In this document: piece by piece, positions 1 to 13,400 of the stretch
How positions within the stretch are numbered: position 1 is the first letter of the stretch
Layout of the letters: the number at the start of each line of letters is the position of its first letter
Assembly (NCBI GenBank): GCA_030248215.1
Contig: JASANG010002661.1
Coordinates: 84,062 to 148,061, forward strand
DNA from: Enoplolaimus lenunculus
Lineage: Eukaryota > Nematoda > Enoplea > Enoplida > Thoracostomopsidae
DNA length: 64,000 nt
Direction of reading: 5' to 3'
The notes under the pieces: generated by a model
The model's input: the letters and a program-made list of their open reading frames with translations, nothing else
Told to the model about the DNA's origin: nothing
Databases searched by the model: none
Program-made: the position numbers and the translations under genes

Positions 1-747
1 ATAATTTTATTATTTTTCCGGTTCCGTTTCCGTTAAGCCTAATTCCGGTTGCACCCTGAAGTCAACAAAATAAGTGTTGCCTCTCTGTCCTCGGCCAAGT
101 ACCTAACTTAATCTCATATGTTGTTTTTAGCAATAGATTAAACATCCGACAGGACCCGAGCAGCCACCCCGATATCCACCATTTGGAGGTGCCACCCCCC
201 TAAAGTGGTCCACGCCCCTAACGTGACTCCCACCCAAGCGGTTGAAACAAAAACCGCTTAAGATTTAAAATGCGGCTGGCTTCTCGCTCGCTTGGCTCGC
301 GCGTTTGGGGGTCCCCTACCCTGAAACTCGGAGGGAGCCCCCATCTCTGCCTGCTCCGGCACTGCCTCCGAATATAAAAGTATTAGTGCAAACAAGTTTA
401 TTTTTAATGAAATTTCAATTTTCAAAGTTAAAACTTTAATCTATAAAACGGATTTTACCGTTATACAGACGTGGATATATGAAAGTTCTGTTCAGTTATT
501 TTACATGCATTATGTGCCATGTTATTTTAAGGAGCGTCCCGTTTTTCCTCAGAGTAAGGTTACAGCAGACATAGCTGTATAGACCAATCTCTATGCTTAC
601 TCTTGGAAATACGTGTAGGCTTATGTTACGCCCTTAAAAGTAACATAGGCCTTGATTGATATCCTGAACCGCCATCAAAAACATTGTATACTTTCTATCT
701 GCTTACATCTCACAGGCTGCGTTTTTCAAAATGTGTAGCACCTATCC

Positions 748-882
748 CCAGTTGGTGATAGGTCATGTAACCTACGAACCAGTCACATTTTACGCATGTG
801 ACTTGCTCTATCCTGTAATAATTTTGAGGTCAACAAGGGAAATAGTCAGACAGTTTGAAAACCTATTACTAACTGATGATAG
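748..882. repeat. Dispersed inverted-repeat element, 'ACCAGTTGGTGATAGGT' family, copy 1
   Basis: The left end reads CCCAGTTGGTGATAGGTC. The right end reads AACCTATTACTAACTGATG, an imperfect inverted copy. The same pair of ends recurs near 41.4, 48.4 and 51.8 kb. Size, lack of coding capacity and inverted ends suggest a MITE. No clear target duplication was found. Confidence 0.55.
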
Positions 883-3118
883 TTGCCATAGCCAGATTTG
901 AATTTAAATTAGCTCATCTCTTTGTTAAACGCTACCGTAATGAAAAATTCGCGTACGTATTTAACAATGAACCCCCCAGGCCGCACGTTTGATGTTTTCC
1001 TGTTTGTTTCAATTTCGTAGCACGAAATCATTTAAACTAAACTAAGGTCTATTGTTCGGTTGGCAAATATGAACATTTTGAGTACGGATTACATTTATAA
1101 AGTTATATCCATTGTTTGCCCTTAATTAACGCAAAAAGGATGCAAAATAATTAAGTATATACCCCGTGCTCAACTCACGCTTCTTGTCAGTATTTCCATC
1201 ATATATATTCTAGGTTCCGGAGGTGGTGGTCAAATTTAAAATTTTCATACATCGGATACAAAACTTTGAAACTATTATATATACACATTACAATATCAGA
1301 TATCGGGACAACCCCACATTCTATGCACTAGCGAATACGGAGGGGTGTGGCGACGGCGTACGACCACCTTCAGACAGAAAATTGGCGCATGTATAGCATA
1401 ACAGTAAAAATTGCGTTTCATAATTTTTGCCAGCCCGCCCCCTCACCCGTCAGAAAATTTCGGATTCGCCACTGATTTTTATGTGTAATTGCACTCTGAC
1501 ATTAGTGCGTATCATCGCTCATCGGATGATAGTTCACTGCAGAAACAGTTTAAAAACGATTGTTTGCAGTGAAAAAATAGTTGTATTTTTTGTTTTTGGA
1601 AATGAATTTTTGCTTCAAAACAACCACACGTTTTGATGTAAAGCAATGAACGTCGAAGAAGGGCTAATTTTAGCAGTAAAAATGTCAATACTTTTCAACG
1701 GTGGGACACGTCTGATCTGCAACGTCAATGGTCATTCAGTTATGTTTCTCTGATGCCTAACTGATTTCTGAGAATATTAGAAACAACAAAACCACTTATT
1801 CGTTTGTAATTGTCTCGACGTTCCTATCACAATATGCGTTATTTAACATGTTTGGCGCCGCGTAACACGTCGCCGACCTGACACAACTTCAAGGAACACT
1901 TTGGATACACCTTGAATATTAATAGTTTTAGGTTTACAATTTCTTTTTTTCGTGACGGTTTTTGCAACTTCCAACTGCAGGCGTGCATACACAAATGATT
2001 TGCATGCCATTTCCACTGCATAATTTTAGAAGCATGCCAAAGGAAGGGATATTAAATGCTAGACCACTCTCAACTTGAACATCAAAGGTTAATTTTGCAT
2101 ACAAGATACTGCATAAAACCCTCAGTTCCACACCACGTTCGACCAAATAATACTGTATTTGTTCGAAGAACAGCCTCGTATTATGTTAACCCCAAGACCT
2201 ACTATATATTATACCAATTTAAAATTCCTGGCTATGCTCGTGTGTTGCACGGTTTTTGTTGTTGCGGTTCCTGCGTGCAATTAATTCTCAAACTGAAAAA
2301 TTTTAGCAAAACTGTTTTATTACTTAAAATAATCAAATTTGCAAAAAGTTCAAAATGTTTTAGTTTGTGAGAGTTTTACACGATGCTTCCTGTTTGTTGT
2401 CGACAAAAGTTTTCGGCTGTCCTTTCCGAGACGCGTATATTGACCTTGGTTGATAGTTTGTAATATATTTTTTTATGCTTTTCTTCTCGTTTAGTTTCGG
2501 CTATCGTTTTTTTTCATCACACGTCTAATGAGGCGTTTAATAGTAACGGTGTGTAACGTTTTAGAATCTATGTTAAGCCGTATATTCTCAACTATGTATA
2601 TCATCACACAGAGTCAGTGATTGATCGGGGTTTTCAAACAAGCTAACTCCAGCAGTGATGAACCTTAGCCCGAAAGGTGGGCCAATACAAGAAGCGAACT
2701 TTATTAAAAATTAGTAGCCTAGCAATTTTGGACCTCATCATTTAATGTATTTCCAAACACAGAGATTGTACGGTAGACAGAAAGAAATTGGTCAAATCCG
2801 GCTGTTAGGTTGGTTTAAATTTCAATGTGTCATCCAATTATTTCTTGTTTTGGCACGAGTGTCTTTCAGAGTCGTTGCGTTTTGTTGCCGGACTGCAATA
2901 CTGTTGGCTTAAGCTTTAGACTAATCTTTATGCTAAAGTTTATAGTTGCAAAGCCAGCAAACGACGACAGTAAAGAATTTGGCGCATTTTCACATCCACT
3001 GGAGCCAATGTGGATTTTTGGATCTGCAGATGTCACTGTTCGTTTGTTTAAAAACCTATTTTACTAACTACCAATAGGTGCTACACACAGAGAGAGAATT
3101 TGGCTCGTAGCTTTAGAT

Positions 3119-3250
3119 TTAGGGTGGCGCTATAGTTGTCGTGTTGCATCGTCCATCACCATGCGGTATCATTCGTGAGTAATTCACATAAGATAGCGCA
3201 CAGTGACGGGCGCGCGGCGTACGTCATCAAAAGCGTAACGCCACCCTTAC
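3119..3250. repeat. Short inverted-repeat element, 'GGTGGYGCTATA' family, copy 1
   Basis: The left end AGGGTGGCGCTATAG mirrors the right end CGTAACGCCACCCT over about 130 bp. The interior is GC-rich compared with the surroundings. Related ends and GC-rich CGGCGCCG cores recur near 29.6 and 31.6 kb, and half-copies near 27.2 and 41.0 kb. This is a probable non-autonomous DNA transposon. Confidence 0.5.
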
Positions 3251-4205
3251 TGCATGCCCTCAGCCAACTGTCGCACAGTTCATGACTAACTTCACAGCGT
3301 TATGTTTTATTAAAATTTTTTCAAAAGTTTGCTGCATCCAGTTTTCACATTTGACGCTCGGATTAAACGGAAAAACATCCGTTTTCGAGAGCAAATTGTT
3401 TTTTGTTTTGTTTTCTCAAAAATATACACGTATGTACGCACGTTTGTGTAGAATTGTCATATATTTTAAACTGAAAAAAGCAGTTTTTGAAAAATTTTAA
3501 ATCTCCCGAAAACTCAGAAACAAATAATTTTCATTTGTGATACCGCGCGAAAGTTTATGACAAATCAAACTTTTTCATGATAAAAAGTTTCATCGCCGTC
3601 TGTTCTGCTACCCCCAACCTGCTTCTTTCTGTCAATGTCATAGGTCTTCGCTGCCGTAGTAATATCCTGAAACAGCGCCTGAGAGAAGTCAGGATTTAGG
3701 GGGTCATTTAAGTTTACTTTATGTGCGTAAAAGTTAATTTAGCCAAGTGAACACACATTAACTAAAATGAAATAGGATTTTTGTCTAAAAAATTACTAAG
3801 GTCGGCGTTGCGCGTCCTCTACCAGTGCCTGCTGTCCCTTCACCGACCCTGAACAAACCTTTAAAAAATTGCTAAAATTGCAGTAAACTACAATTTACCG
3901 CAAGCAAATATGTGTCAAGTTCACTTGTATACAGCTGGAAAATTTTTTACATGTCTTACACATATATATGTATACTGTGTATATCTTGGGCGTACTTAGC
4001 TACGATTTTATCTCAGAAGGGCACAACGTTAAGGCAACGATTGTTACGAGTGACTGCAGCGATTGAGGAAATTTTTGAACCATTTGAAGGACGTAGGTTA
4101 GTAATTCATGAAGTGAACAAAGGTATTATTTTTTGAAATAACGGCTAAAATTCCGGTGACGACCCCCCTGATGTATGTAGCGTTTTTGTTTTCGGTGAGT
4201 TTTTG

Positions 4206-4382
4206 ATGAATCTACGACAATTCGTCTCCCGACAACTTGACGCTTAATGCTGTCCTAAAGCGTAGTAATAAATCAAAACATTTCTAAGTCTTAGCATAAG
4301 CATAGCGATGGACGATGAATTGTCGAGTCGCTGAAATTTCGAATTACCAGTTGTCGGTCGACGAAATGTCGTGGGGTTTTTG
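4206..4382. repeat. Short inverted-repeat element (~180 bp)
   Basis: The left arm (ACGACAATTCGTC then CCCGACAACTT) is inverted in the right arm (GTTGTCGG, CGACGAAATGTCGT). Two arms of about 35 bp with several mismatches flank a ~100-bp middle. No coding capacity; MITE-like. I saw no second copy in this window. Confidence 0.4.
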
Positions 4383-6689
4383 ATACCCAATGTTTTGTTT
4401 TTATGGTGCCCAGCCAGTTAGCAAAATTACATCTGGTTTAACTACGGGAAGCGCGTACCGAAAAATTTTCATTGCTTGGGGCTAGCAACGAACAAACGAC
4501 TCAAATCATTGATTCTCAAGGTAAAGTTATAGTCAGTGGCTTTGTGTGACAGAAACAAATTCAGTTTGGATCGAACCCGCTCTGTGCACGGCAGCCGCTA
4601 TTTTTCCACGATTTTTGTTAATTCCTGTGGTACGCAGTGCAGTTTTATTACAACAGTGTGGACTTAAAGAATATCCTATTTATATCAAAATGTCGTGCCG
4701 TTTGCAACAAAACTGAACTCAGCGCAGTGCAATTTTGTTGCGAAAAAACCCATTCCAAAGGCTATTTCTTCTAGTTCAAAACGGATTTTTACTGTGATAA
4801 ATTTTGCAAAAAACGTCTCTTTAAATGCTTAAAAAATAGAAAAAATTAAAAATATCAGCTCTGAGAACAAAGAACAAGAACAACTAAAAGAGAAAATTCA
4901 TATAACGAAATAATTAACTGCATTTCAGCGATTTTTGTAATGATTTCTATGTTTTGGCTACCAAACCATTCCCGCCGCATGGGATCTTACGTACCTGTTC
5001 TGTCACAGGGGAACGATATGTTTTTGAGCAACCAAGTCAATGGTAAAAACTTGCGTCAATTGTTGAAATTAACGGAGGGAACAACTTTAGATGGCAGACG
5101 GACAATGTAACTAGTCCAAAAATAAGAACGAAAAAACAGGAGAAAATAAAAGGCATAAGAGCGACAAAATGATAGCAAGGAGACAGAATAGAACAGAACG
5201 TACAAACAGTGACAAACGAAAACAAGAGCGAAGTAGGAGTGGCAAACCCATACGGGATGTGTTTGAATTTGAGAAAACATTACCGGAGTTTAAAAAATTA
5301 CAGGAGTATTTAAAAAACATAACAAGAAACATACATTTAGAAAGTTAGCAGTGATAGGAGTGATGGAAAGTGGACGCCGTTTAGGACAAGCTATCAAAAA
5401 CGATAGGGAGTGTGCAACATTAATTAAAGGCAGCAGGAGCATAAAGGAGTGAACAAACAAGAGAAACAAAATAGTTACATAAAAGAATGTTTGTAATTTA
5501 AGTGGTGCGTGCCAATGCGGAAACTAGAACAGCCGCGACCCACGCATTCTAAATTCCTGATAATCCAGCTAGAAACACACGATAACCAGGTATCCGTTCC
5601 CGTTTCCGGTAGAAATCGGTATCAGGTTTGGTTATAAAAATACAGAAATCCAACTTATTTATATGCTCATAGTTAGTTGTAAGTCGCTTTTTACAGTAAT
5701 TCAATTCAATACGGATATGAGGCAATTGTTCGAATATTTCTCAAATTTCTTCACTGGAATCTGTGGATTACGGATTGACCGTCCACTGGTGTACACTACG
5801 CGGCTCCGAAACAATTTTGTTGTTTTTTGTTTTCCAATCACCACTTTTGGTTCATATTAATTATAGGACCTTCCCTATGGAAGACTGGACCACTTATAGA
5901 CTGCGATGTTTAGATTTAGAATTAGGATTAGACTCATGTTTAAGGCTTTGTGAGCACGCTGTTATAATTAACGTAGGTTTCCACTTATATATTATGTATG
6001 TTTTTGTTTGGGTCTGACCGGATATGTGTTTCTTGTAAAAATTAGTATACGTTCAGATTATAAAATACTAATATGATATGGACATACACTTTATTCTTTG
6101 TAATTCATACAGTTTTGTTCAGATCTGTGCTGTCTAACATTGACAGGGGTTGATTCTGAAGGGTGGACGCGCCCACCATCAGAAAATTTTTAAATGATAA
6201 CGTCCCTTCTATCTCATTTGTAGTGCTTTTTATGCCACCACAATTGCGATCAGTGTAAACCTAATTTTAAGCCAATCAACAAGGATACTGAGAGTGAAAC
6301 ATTGGCCAATCAACTACAATATTGTGTTTTAAATATAGCAACTTTCGAGAGCTAAAAATATGTCGTAAACTTCTCCCCTTCGCGAGTACACTTGCATTTA
6401 AGTATATTTTTAGCAATTTTTGCAAATTCTAAACGACAGACGAAATCAGACTGCAAAAAACCATCAGACGCACAGAACGTCGAAACAATAATTACACAAA
6501 TTTTACATAACTGAAGAGAGAGAGAGCGCGGTGTAATATTTGAGAACTCTTAAATGGTGTGAATCTTTTTTCCTTAATTTTTTCTTCAAAAATTAAAAAT
6601 AAAATGCACAATTTGACGCAATTTTGTTCGAAAAAAATTGTTCAAAATTTTAGCCATCGTTGTTGAACTTGAATGTGACAAGTTCAACA

Positions 6690-7015
6690 CAGTTTTGACA
6701 CAGTAGTGTTCATCATATATATGTTTCTGTACAAGTGTCGACGTTGGACACATTTATACATATATAGACAAACACACTCGTGTATCAAATGAAAAACACA
6801 TGCATAAACATGAGCGGTTTAAAAATAGAAACATGGATGAACATATTTTCATCTCTCTGTTTCTAAATTTAGACACTCACATTTGTGTCTGCATAAGTTG
6901 CTGTTTTTGACACATGGATTGGTTTTTATATATATTTCTAAAACTTAGAGACACACATTTGTGTCGGTATAGACACACATATGTGCGTCTGTGGAGTGTC
7001 TAATAATCGGAGGAG
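6690..7015. repeat. Cluster of GACACA...TGTGTC palindromes
   Basis: Several copies of short dyads built from GACACACA and TGTGTC occur within about 320 bp. Examples are ACACACATTTGTGTCGG and GACACACATATGTGCGTC, with GTGTCGACGTTGGACAC and ACACTCACATTTGTGTC. They are spaced irregularly and share no longer unit, so this is not a clean tandem array. It may be a decayed repeat or a cluster of binding sites; the sequence alone does not decide. Confidence 0.4.
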
Positions 7016-8381
7016 ACACCCGAAGCCGTGGATTTTTTTATTTCTCGTTGATATCGCAATCCGGCAAAGATGATGTTGAATGACAGTGAAAAAGAGAAAG
7101 TACATTAATAATTAACCCGGACACAGTTATGAAATTTAGAAAAAAATATTATTGGCAGAAACTCGATGATGAATATACGTACATGCGTTTAGTTGTAAGA
7201 TGCTCAAGGCTAAAGACAAAAAAGTGAAAAAAACATAGTGGACAATATTTTTAGTATATATTTTTTTATTTTCTGACACTGAAATTTTGTCTCATTTTAG
7301 AGGGCGACGTATGCTGAGTTGGGTGACTGTGATAAAGAATAAGGATTTTGTCATAATTTTGCGGGGGCGGCGATAGAAAATATTTTCGATTGAAAAATAT
7401 AAATGGAGAAAGAGGTTTGAAAAGGAACCTTTTGTAAATAACAACAATTATTACGATTTGAGTAGATATGATTTTAAGGATACTTTAACGCTTGCGTATA
7501 CTCAGTTTCTAATTGAAACAAGACTGAGCAAAAGCGAAATTTCGGTTGAGAAAAAAATTTATAAAAAAGTTAATTATTTTAGTTATTTTTAAATCGGATA
7601 TTTAATTTGAAAAAACATTCAAATAAATCAGGTCATATACGACGGGTGTCAACATAGACTATACCATAGATTGGCCACTGCTGGAATGCTTTATCGGTTG
7701 TAATTCATTATTTTATTTAAGTCATAGATAAAAAACTTATATTAACTTTACTAATTGTATATTATTGCAGCAATCTATACTCGCATGTAACCGTCTATTT
7801 CCGCATTAACTTGCATTTCAATGCAAATAGTGCCGAAGTTAACGCGATAGAGCGAAAAGTGTTGTTAAAAGTTGTGGGCTCTTGAAGAGCAACTATGAAT
7901 TCAGAAAGATCGTTCATGGATTGTAATATTTTGACAATTACTGAACGAGTTAATCATCAACTAATCTTAGTGGGTCACAAACTTAGCCGAAACCCACAAA
8001 AACACCTGGGTTCAGCGAGCCCGGTACGTTGTGGGGCTGTGGACTTGGGTGGTGGTGATAAAACTTAGACGCCAAAAGGGTGTTGGCGTAGTCGAATTGG
8101 CGGGTTCGACATAGGCTAGAGGGTTGTGTTAACATTAAACAAGAAATTGGTGCAACAGGTACGATCCAACAGGTACGATCATTTTTGTTTTTACGAGGTG
8201 TAATCATAATAGATTTCTGGAAAAATTCATTTTACTCGCTTGTGCAGAATAAAAACTTCTTCATGGAACTCGACGGTTGATGTACACCTCGATATAACTG
8301 TTGTGGCAAATTGGCTTGGGGCATATGTTTTTTTTGCTACCACAGAAAATAGCCCACACATAATGGCTGGATTAATAAAAT

Positions 8382-8572
8382 AGGTTAAACGTAGGCTTGC
8401 TCTCGTCTTAACACAAGGATCAACCGAAACCTCAGCCTAAGCGTAAGCTTGGGCTTAAGAAAACTATCAGCACTCGTGTGGAAGGACCACAACCAAGCTT
8501 AGGCTGAGGTTTAGGCTTGGACCGAACTTTCGGCTGATTCTTCAGTTAAGCTGGACAGCAAGCCTATACCTA
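8382..8572. repeat. Palindromic element upstream of the ETS gene
   Basis: The left part (TAGGCTTGCTCTCGTCTTAA, then AAACCTCAGCCTAAGC) is repeated in inverted order in the right part (GCTTAGGCTGAGGTTTAGGC, then GCAAGCCTATACC). The whole stretch could fold into one long imperfect hairpin. It contains TAAGCC-type hexamers like those in elements further right. It ends about 300 bp before the ETS coding exon. Confidence 0.5.
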
Positions 8573-8888
8573 ATTGTCTTAGCATATTTTTTTATATCCT
8601 ACGCTTGAGCAGCGACAAAAATTTGCAACTGTAACATGTGCAATTGGCTGGTGGTTTTGTTGTCTCGGTATATTTTGAAATGTAAAGTTTATTGTTGATA
8701 TTTAAGCTGATAAAATATGTTATGTTAAATTTGCAATTTTTGAAGCCAACGCTGCGATCTGCAACACTTGTCAGTGATAGCTAACAGATCCTAATTTTGA
8801 AAATTGCTGCGCATAAAATTCTTAAGAACTTTTCTAACTTAAGTTAAAGATTTGGTTCATTCTACAAGTACCATTTTGCATATTTCAG

Positions 8889-10343
8889 CACCTGCCCCGA
8901 CACTCGCAACAACAACAGCAACAACAAAATCAACTCCAACACCAACAGTAGCAACTGCAGCAATAGCCAAAACAGTAGCAACTCATCATTCAACTGAAGC
9001 AAATCGTAGCAGTTTCAACGCAGCTTCAACCGTGGCAACGTTTACAACTACAACTTCGTTCAGTAATAGTAACGCAGGCAACTCAGGTCAAAGTATGGAT
9101 TCAAATATAACGTTGTGGCAGTTTTTGCTTGAGCTGTTAATTTCAAACCAGTACAATCACATTATTCACTGGACCAACGGAAGCGAGGGTGAATTTAAGC
9201 TTATGAACGCCGAGGAAGTCGCCCGGCTTTGGGGGATTCGGAAAAATAAACCATCAATGAATTATGATAAAATGAGTCGAGCTTTACGCTACTATTATGA
9301 CAAAAATATTATTCGAAAAGTGAACGGAAATAAATTCGTCTATCAATTCGTTCAGTTTCCTGAAAACGCCCGTTCAGAGTTGATGTCGTATATGTTGCGC
9401 ATTGGTGGCGCAGCAGCAGTCGCAGCTGCGGCAGCACGAAACAGTGTTAGCGCTGCGGTGGCTACACCGCTGTCACAAGCCGCTGGTGTAGCTAGCGGCG
9501 ACCAGTTGCAGCAACAACAACGACAACGGCAACATTTGCAACATGTCGCTAGTTTCGCTGCTACGGCTGGCCAACAGTTATACCAGCAACATCAGCAACA
9601 ACAGCAACGATTGCTGCTGGCTGGTGGTGTTGCTGGCAGTGGCGCAACTAACACCCTATATGGCCCTCAGGCAGGCAGGTTTGAGTCCAGCGTTCAACAG
9701 AGTTGCTACACCTCGACACAACAACTTTCGTTGAATGCTAAACTCGTTGCCGCCGCCACAGCCAGACATCGAGGACCAATAACACCTACTCAACAAGGTG
9801 TCGCTATCCAGAATACCACTGCAATGGCAAATGGCAGCGGTTTTCTCGAAGCTGGAACACCACAGCAATGCGTTAAAGCTGGCGCAACAAATGGACTGGG
9901 GACCACTGGATATTCTTTGAGTTTGGCCAACTCAAACTTTCGTATGAACGACCCTAAGACAGGTATAACACAACAGCTTCAAAATGACCTCAACACAGCA
10001 AGTAGTTTACTCGCGTTATCGCGACAGCAACAAGCCACCCAACATCCGCCGACTACTCCTAGACTTCAACCTGGAGCCGGGTTTATTGGGCAACATCCGC
10101 CACCCCAGATGCCTGTGAGTCCTTTGTTTGGCGCCGCGACTTCTGGATTGATGTCGGCGACAACACCGCGAACAAACAGCATAAACGATTATCTCAATTT
10201 GATTCTCAAGTCGCCACTTGGAACAAGTGCGTTGCAGTTTTTTCCGAGTACCATGAATTTAGCTGAAATTAACAACGGGAGCGAAAGCGTTGGCACCAGC
10301 ACCACCACCACAACTAACAACAACAACAACAGTAATAATAATA

Positions 10344-10403
<60 letters not shown>

Positions 10404-13400
10404 GTAATAATAATAATAATAATAATAATAGCAATTCAACAATTAACACAACTTTGAAGACTAAAGCAGAAATAGATAGCGGACAATTGCTCACCACAGA
10501 CAGTTTAGGCGTTCTCAACCTGAAATCGCCAACAGCAACACGAGATCGAAGCAAGCCCTTGGCAACAAATAGCGCATATTTAATTACAAACGGGCCAAAT
10601 TCTAATCATATGTCGTCGCTTGGGCACACCGGTACACCGCTGCTTGGATCGTTGAGTGGCCTGCGACTAAAGCCTGATCCAAATTGTCGCGAGGCGGACG
10701 ACAGAGGAAGCCGAGGACCCAGTGCATTTCACCCATTGAATAAGTCAAGACAACCTAGTCTTTCAAACGTATCTCGTTTAATGCCTGGACAAAATGCTAA
10801 TTTAAATGGTGACATAATCACAAGCAAGAGCTCAAACACAAACTCACTTAACAGCACAGTATTTAGCTCAACAATCACTGCTAAGCTTACAAATAGCAAC
10901 AGCAATTTAAATGGTCTCACTTTAGACACCAGTTCTACTACTTTTAATAATGCAGATGTTCCACCAAGCTGTAGATCGGCGAACTCTGATTTTTGTTGTG
11001 CCACATCAAACTCTGCAATTAGCATCGCAACATTACCATCGGCTGCTAGTCATTCCGCAATTGCTTCTGAAAGTATCGACCACAATCCAAATGAAACAAG
11101 TGGGACAAAACCTTATAGGGACACAGGCAACGGTCTATACTCACATCTGGGGCCCGCTTCGTTGTCATCGGCGCCAGATCCGCTTGATTTGAGCAACAAG
11201 TTGACTAATTTATTGTCTACAAGCATTTCAACAAGTTTTAATTCATCTAGCAATTGTTACGAGTCCGCATCGACGTCAACATGCAATCAACAGCGAGGAA
11301 CAATCATTTCGGCGGATGTCGGCAAATCAAACGCGACGCCGTCGTACGTTAATGGCGACATCAAAACGTTGCCGACAACAGTGGTGTCGAGCGTGACATT
11401 TGGTCCGTCGCCGACAGCTGTCGCGTCGTTGTCGGTGTCGCCTACTGTCGACGCCACCGCAGTCGACAGTCGTAGTAACGCAAGCAGTTGTTGCTACAGT
11501 GGTGTCACGACAACTGGCGAGGGCGATGACGACAATGCAAGTGGTAATGAGAATGGTGGTGACAAACCATTGACACATTTCAACGTAGTGCCACATCCAC
11601 TCCATCAGCCACAATCATCGTTGTCCACAGTTGTCGTCGAATCACGTCCCCGCCAGTCGACCCCATTGATACCACGTGTGGCAACAAAAGTTGCAATAAC
11701 TGCACGATATCGTCATGGCAACAGTGGAGACGAATTGATGAGTGACAGATCATCCACAGCTGACGTTTGCCATAAACAGCAGCCACCGTTAGTGTTCGTC
11801 AACTGTTCGGTAGCTGCAACACAATCAGCGTCATCGACAGCCGCGCAACAAATACAACAACGCATTGCTGAACAGCTTCAGAGAGGACTGTTTGCAGCAA
11901 GCGATTCGTCTACTGGCGGGCGATCAGGCTACAGATGTCATCAAACTTGTGTTGAAGATGGCGGAAATGACTTAAACGGAACCGGGCCACACACCAGAAA
12001 CGGAGATGGCCATTGCGATATCGGGATCAATGGACATTTGCGTGACGAGAAATATACGCTTTTGTCGTCGAGTGGCGGGTCTTGTAGCTCTACAGCGTCG
12101 TATAACGGAGGTTGTTCGAATGGTGCCCGAAGCTCGTACAGTTCGAGTCCTGATATCGCTGCCGCGAAACCATCGGATGGATGTGGAGATGCCAGCGTGC
12201 AACCGCAACAAGCGCAACAAAAACAACTACAACAGCAGCAACAACAACAATCGAAACATCAACATATCCGACAGGCAGCTGTAGTAATCAACAAAAATGG
12301 TGTGCCATCGTCAAATCGGAAGCGAAAAGCCTCAACCGACAGCGGATTTATGTCTTGTGAATCCTCAGGCACGCTTGGAGCGTCGGGAATTAGCCGTTCT
12401 GGATTCAATACACATACATCAACGAACTTGACACCCGTATTTGCTGGGGTGGGCCTATCAAACGCCCGATCTGGATCGCTGAGCAGTAACAGTAGTGGAA
12501 CAAGCGGAATTTGTCTGAAACAGCACCAACATCGAGCAACAGCAGGGACAACCGCTACTACAACACCAACGACAATTAAAAGCGAGCCTAAATCGCCGCT
12601 GTGTGAAATGGATGTGTCGCCAGGAAATAACGATGGCTTATCGCAAAGTCTCCAAGCTACTGAAGGGTTGCCGAGCTCGACTCCAGTAAATTATGACAAA
12701 CTGCCCAACGGAACTCATCATCGTTCTAACGGACTAGGACCATTGGGTAATGGGAGGTCCGCTTCAACTGGTATTCCCAAATCGCGTACCTTGTCGACAA
12801 CTTCAGGAGTCGCAAGCGACAACGCTGCTACTGGCCACACCACCACACGGCTTCAGCAACGCAACAGTGATCAACAGCTTCTCGGCCGACGATCAAGTTG
12901 TCCCATCAAACACAAACCTCAACCGTTAGATTTGAAAGCAACAAAAGTGGTTACTGAAACCCTGTTTAACATTAATAACAGCATCGATTTGCTACGAGCC
13001 GCTGCCATCGCCAACGGGAATAATACCTTGCCCACCTACGACGATGGTGCCCTCAATACTCCGATAATTAGCGTTCCAGATATTTCAGCCTGCAACAGTC
13101 TAAGCAATCTAGCTCCAACCGCAGGGACTCAGCTATTTCGAGCAGCTTCTGCAATTAATATGGGCGCAAGCAACAACAGCAGCAGCAGCAATCAGTATCC
13201 TTCAACAGGTTTACACAGTATGTCTGTATCTGATCTGCAACGACAAGACGCAACAACAACAACAGCAACAACAATAACAACGCCATTAACAACTCCTAAT
13301 GCAAATGCAGCAGCAGCGGCGGCCGCAGCCGCATTTGCAGCTGCATCTTTGATGACGCCGACAGCGTCATCAACAGCGGCCGTGGCAACTGGTGCTGCGA

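Larger units (their letters stand above)
1..8381. other. Non-coding region upstream of the ETS gene
   Basis: No open frame here resembles a protein. All are short, AT-rich and without recognisable motifs. The stretch opens with the right end of a CCGGTTGCACCCTG-type repeat (about 1-58). It also contains several inverted-repeat elements listed separately (748-882, 3119-3250, 4206-4382) and a cluster of GACACA/TGTGTC palindromes near 6.7-7.0 kb. An untranslated first exon or promoter of the ETS gene may lie here, because a splice acceptor is visible just before the coding exon, but I cannot locate it. Confidence 0.6.

Noticed and set aside
10189-10554. Minus-strand frame with poly-Leu opposite the ETS gene
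   Set aside because: It is the shadow of the (AAT)n poly-Asn tract in the ETS coding sequence.
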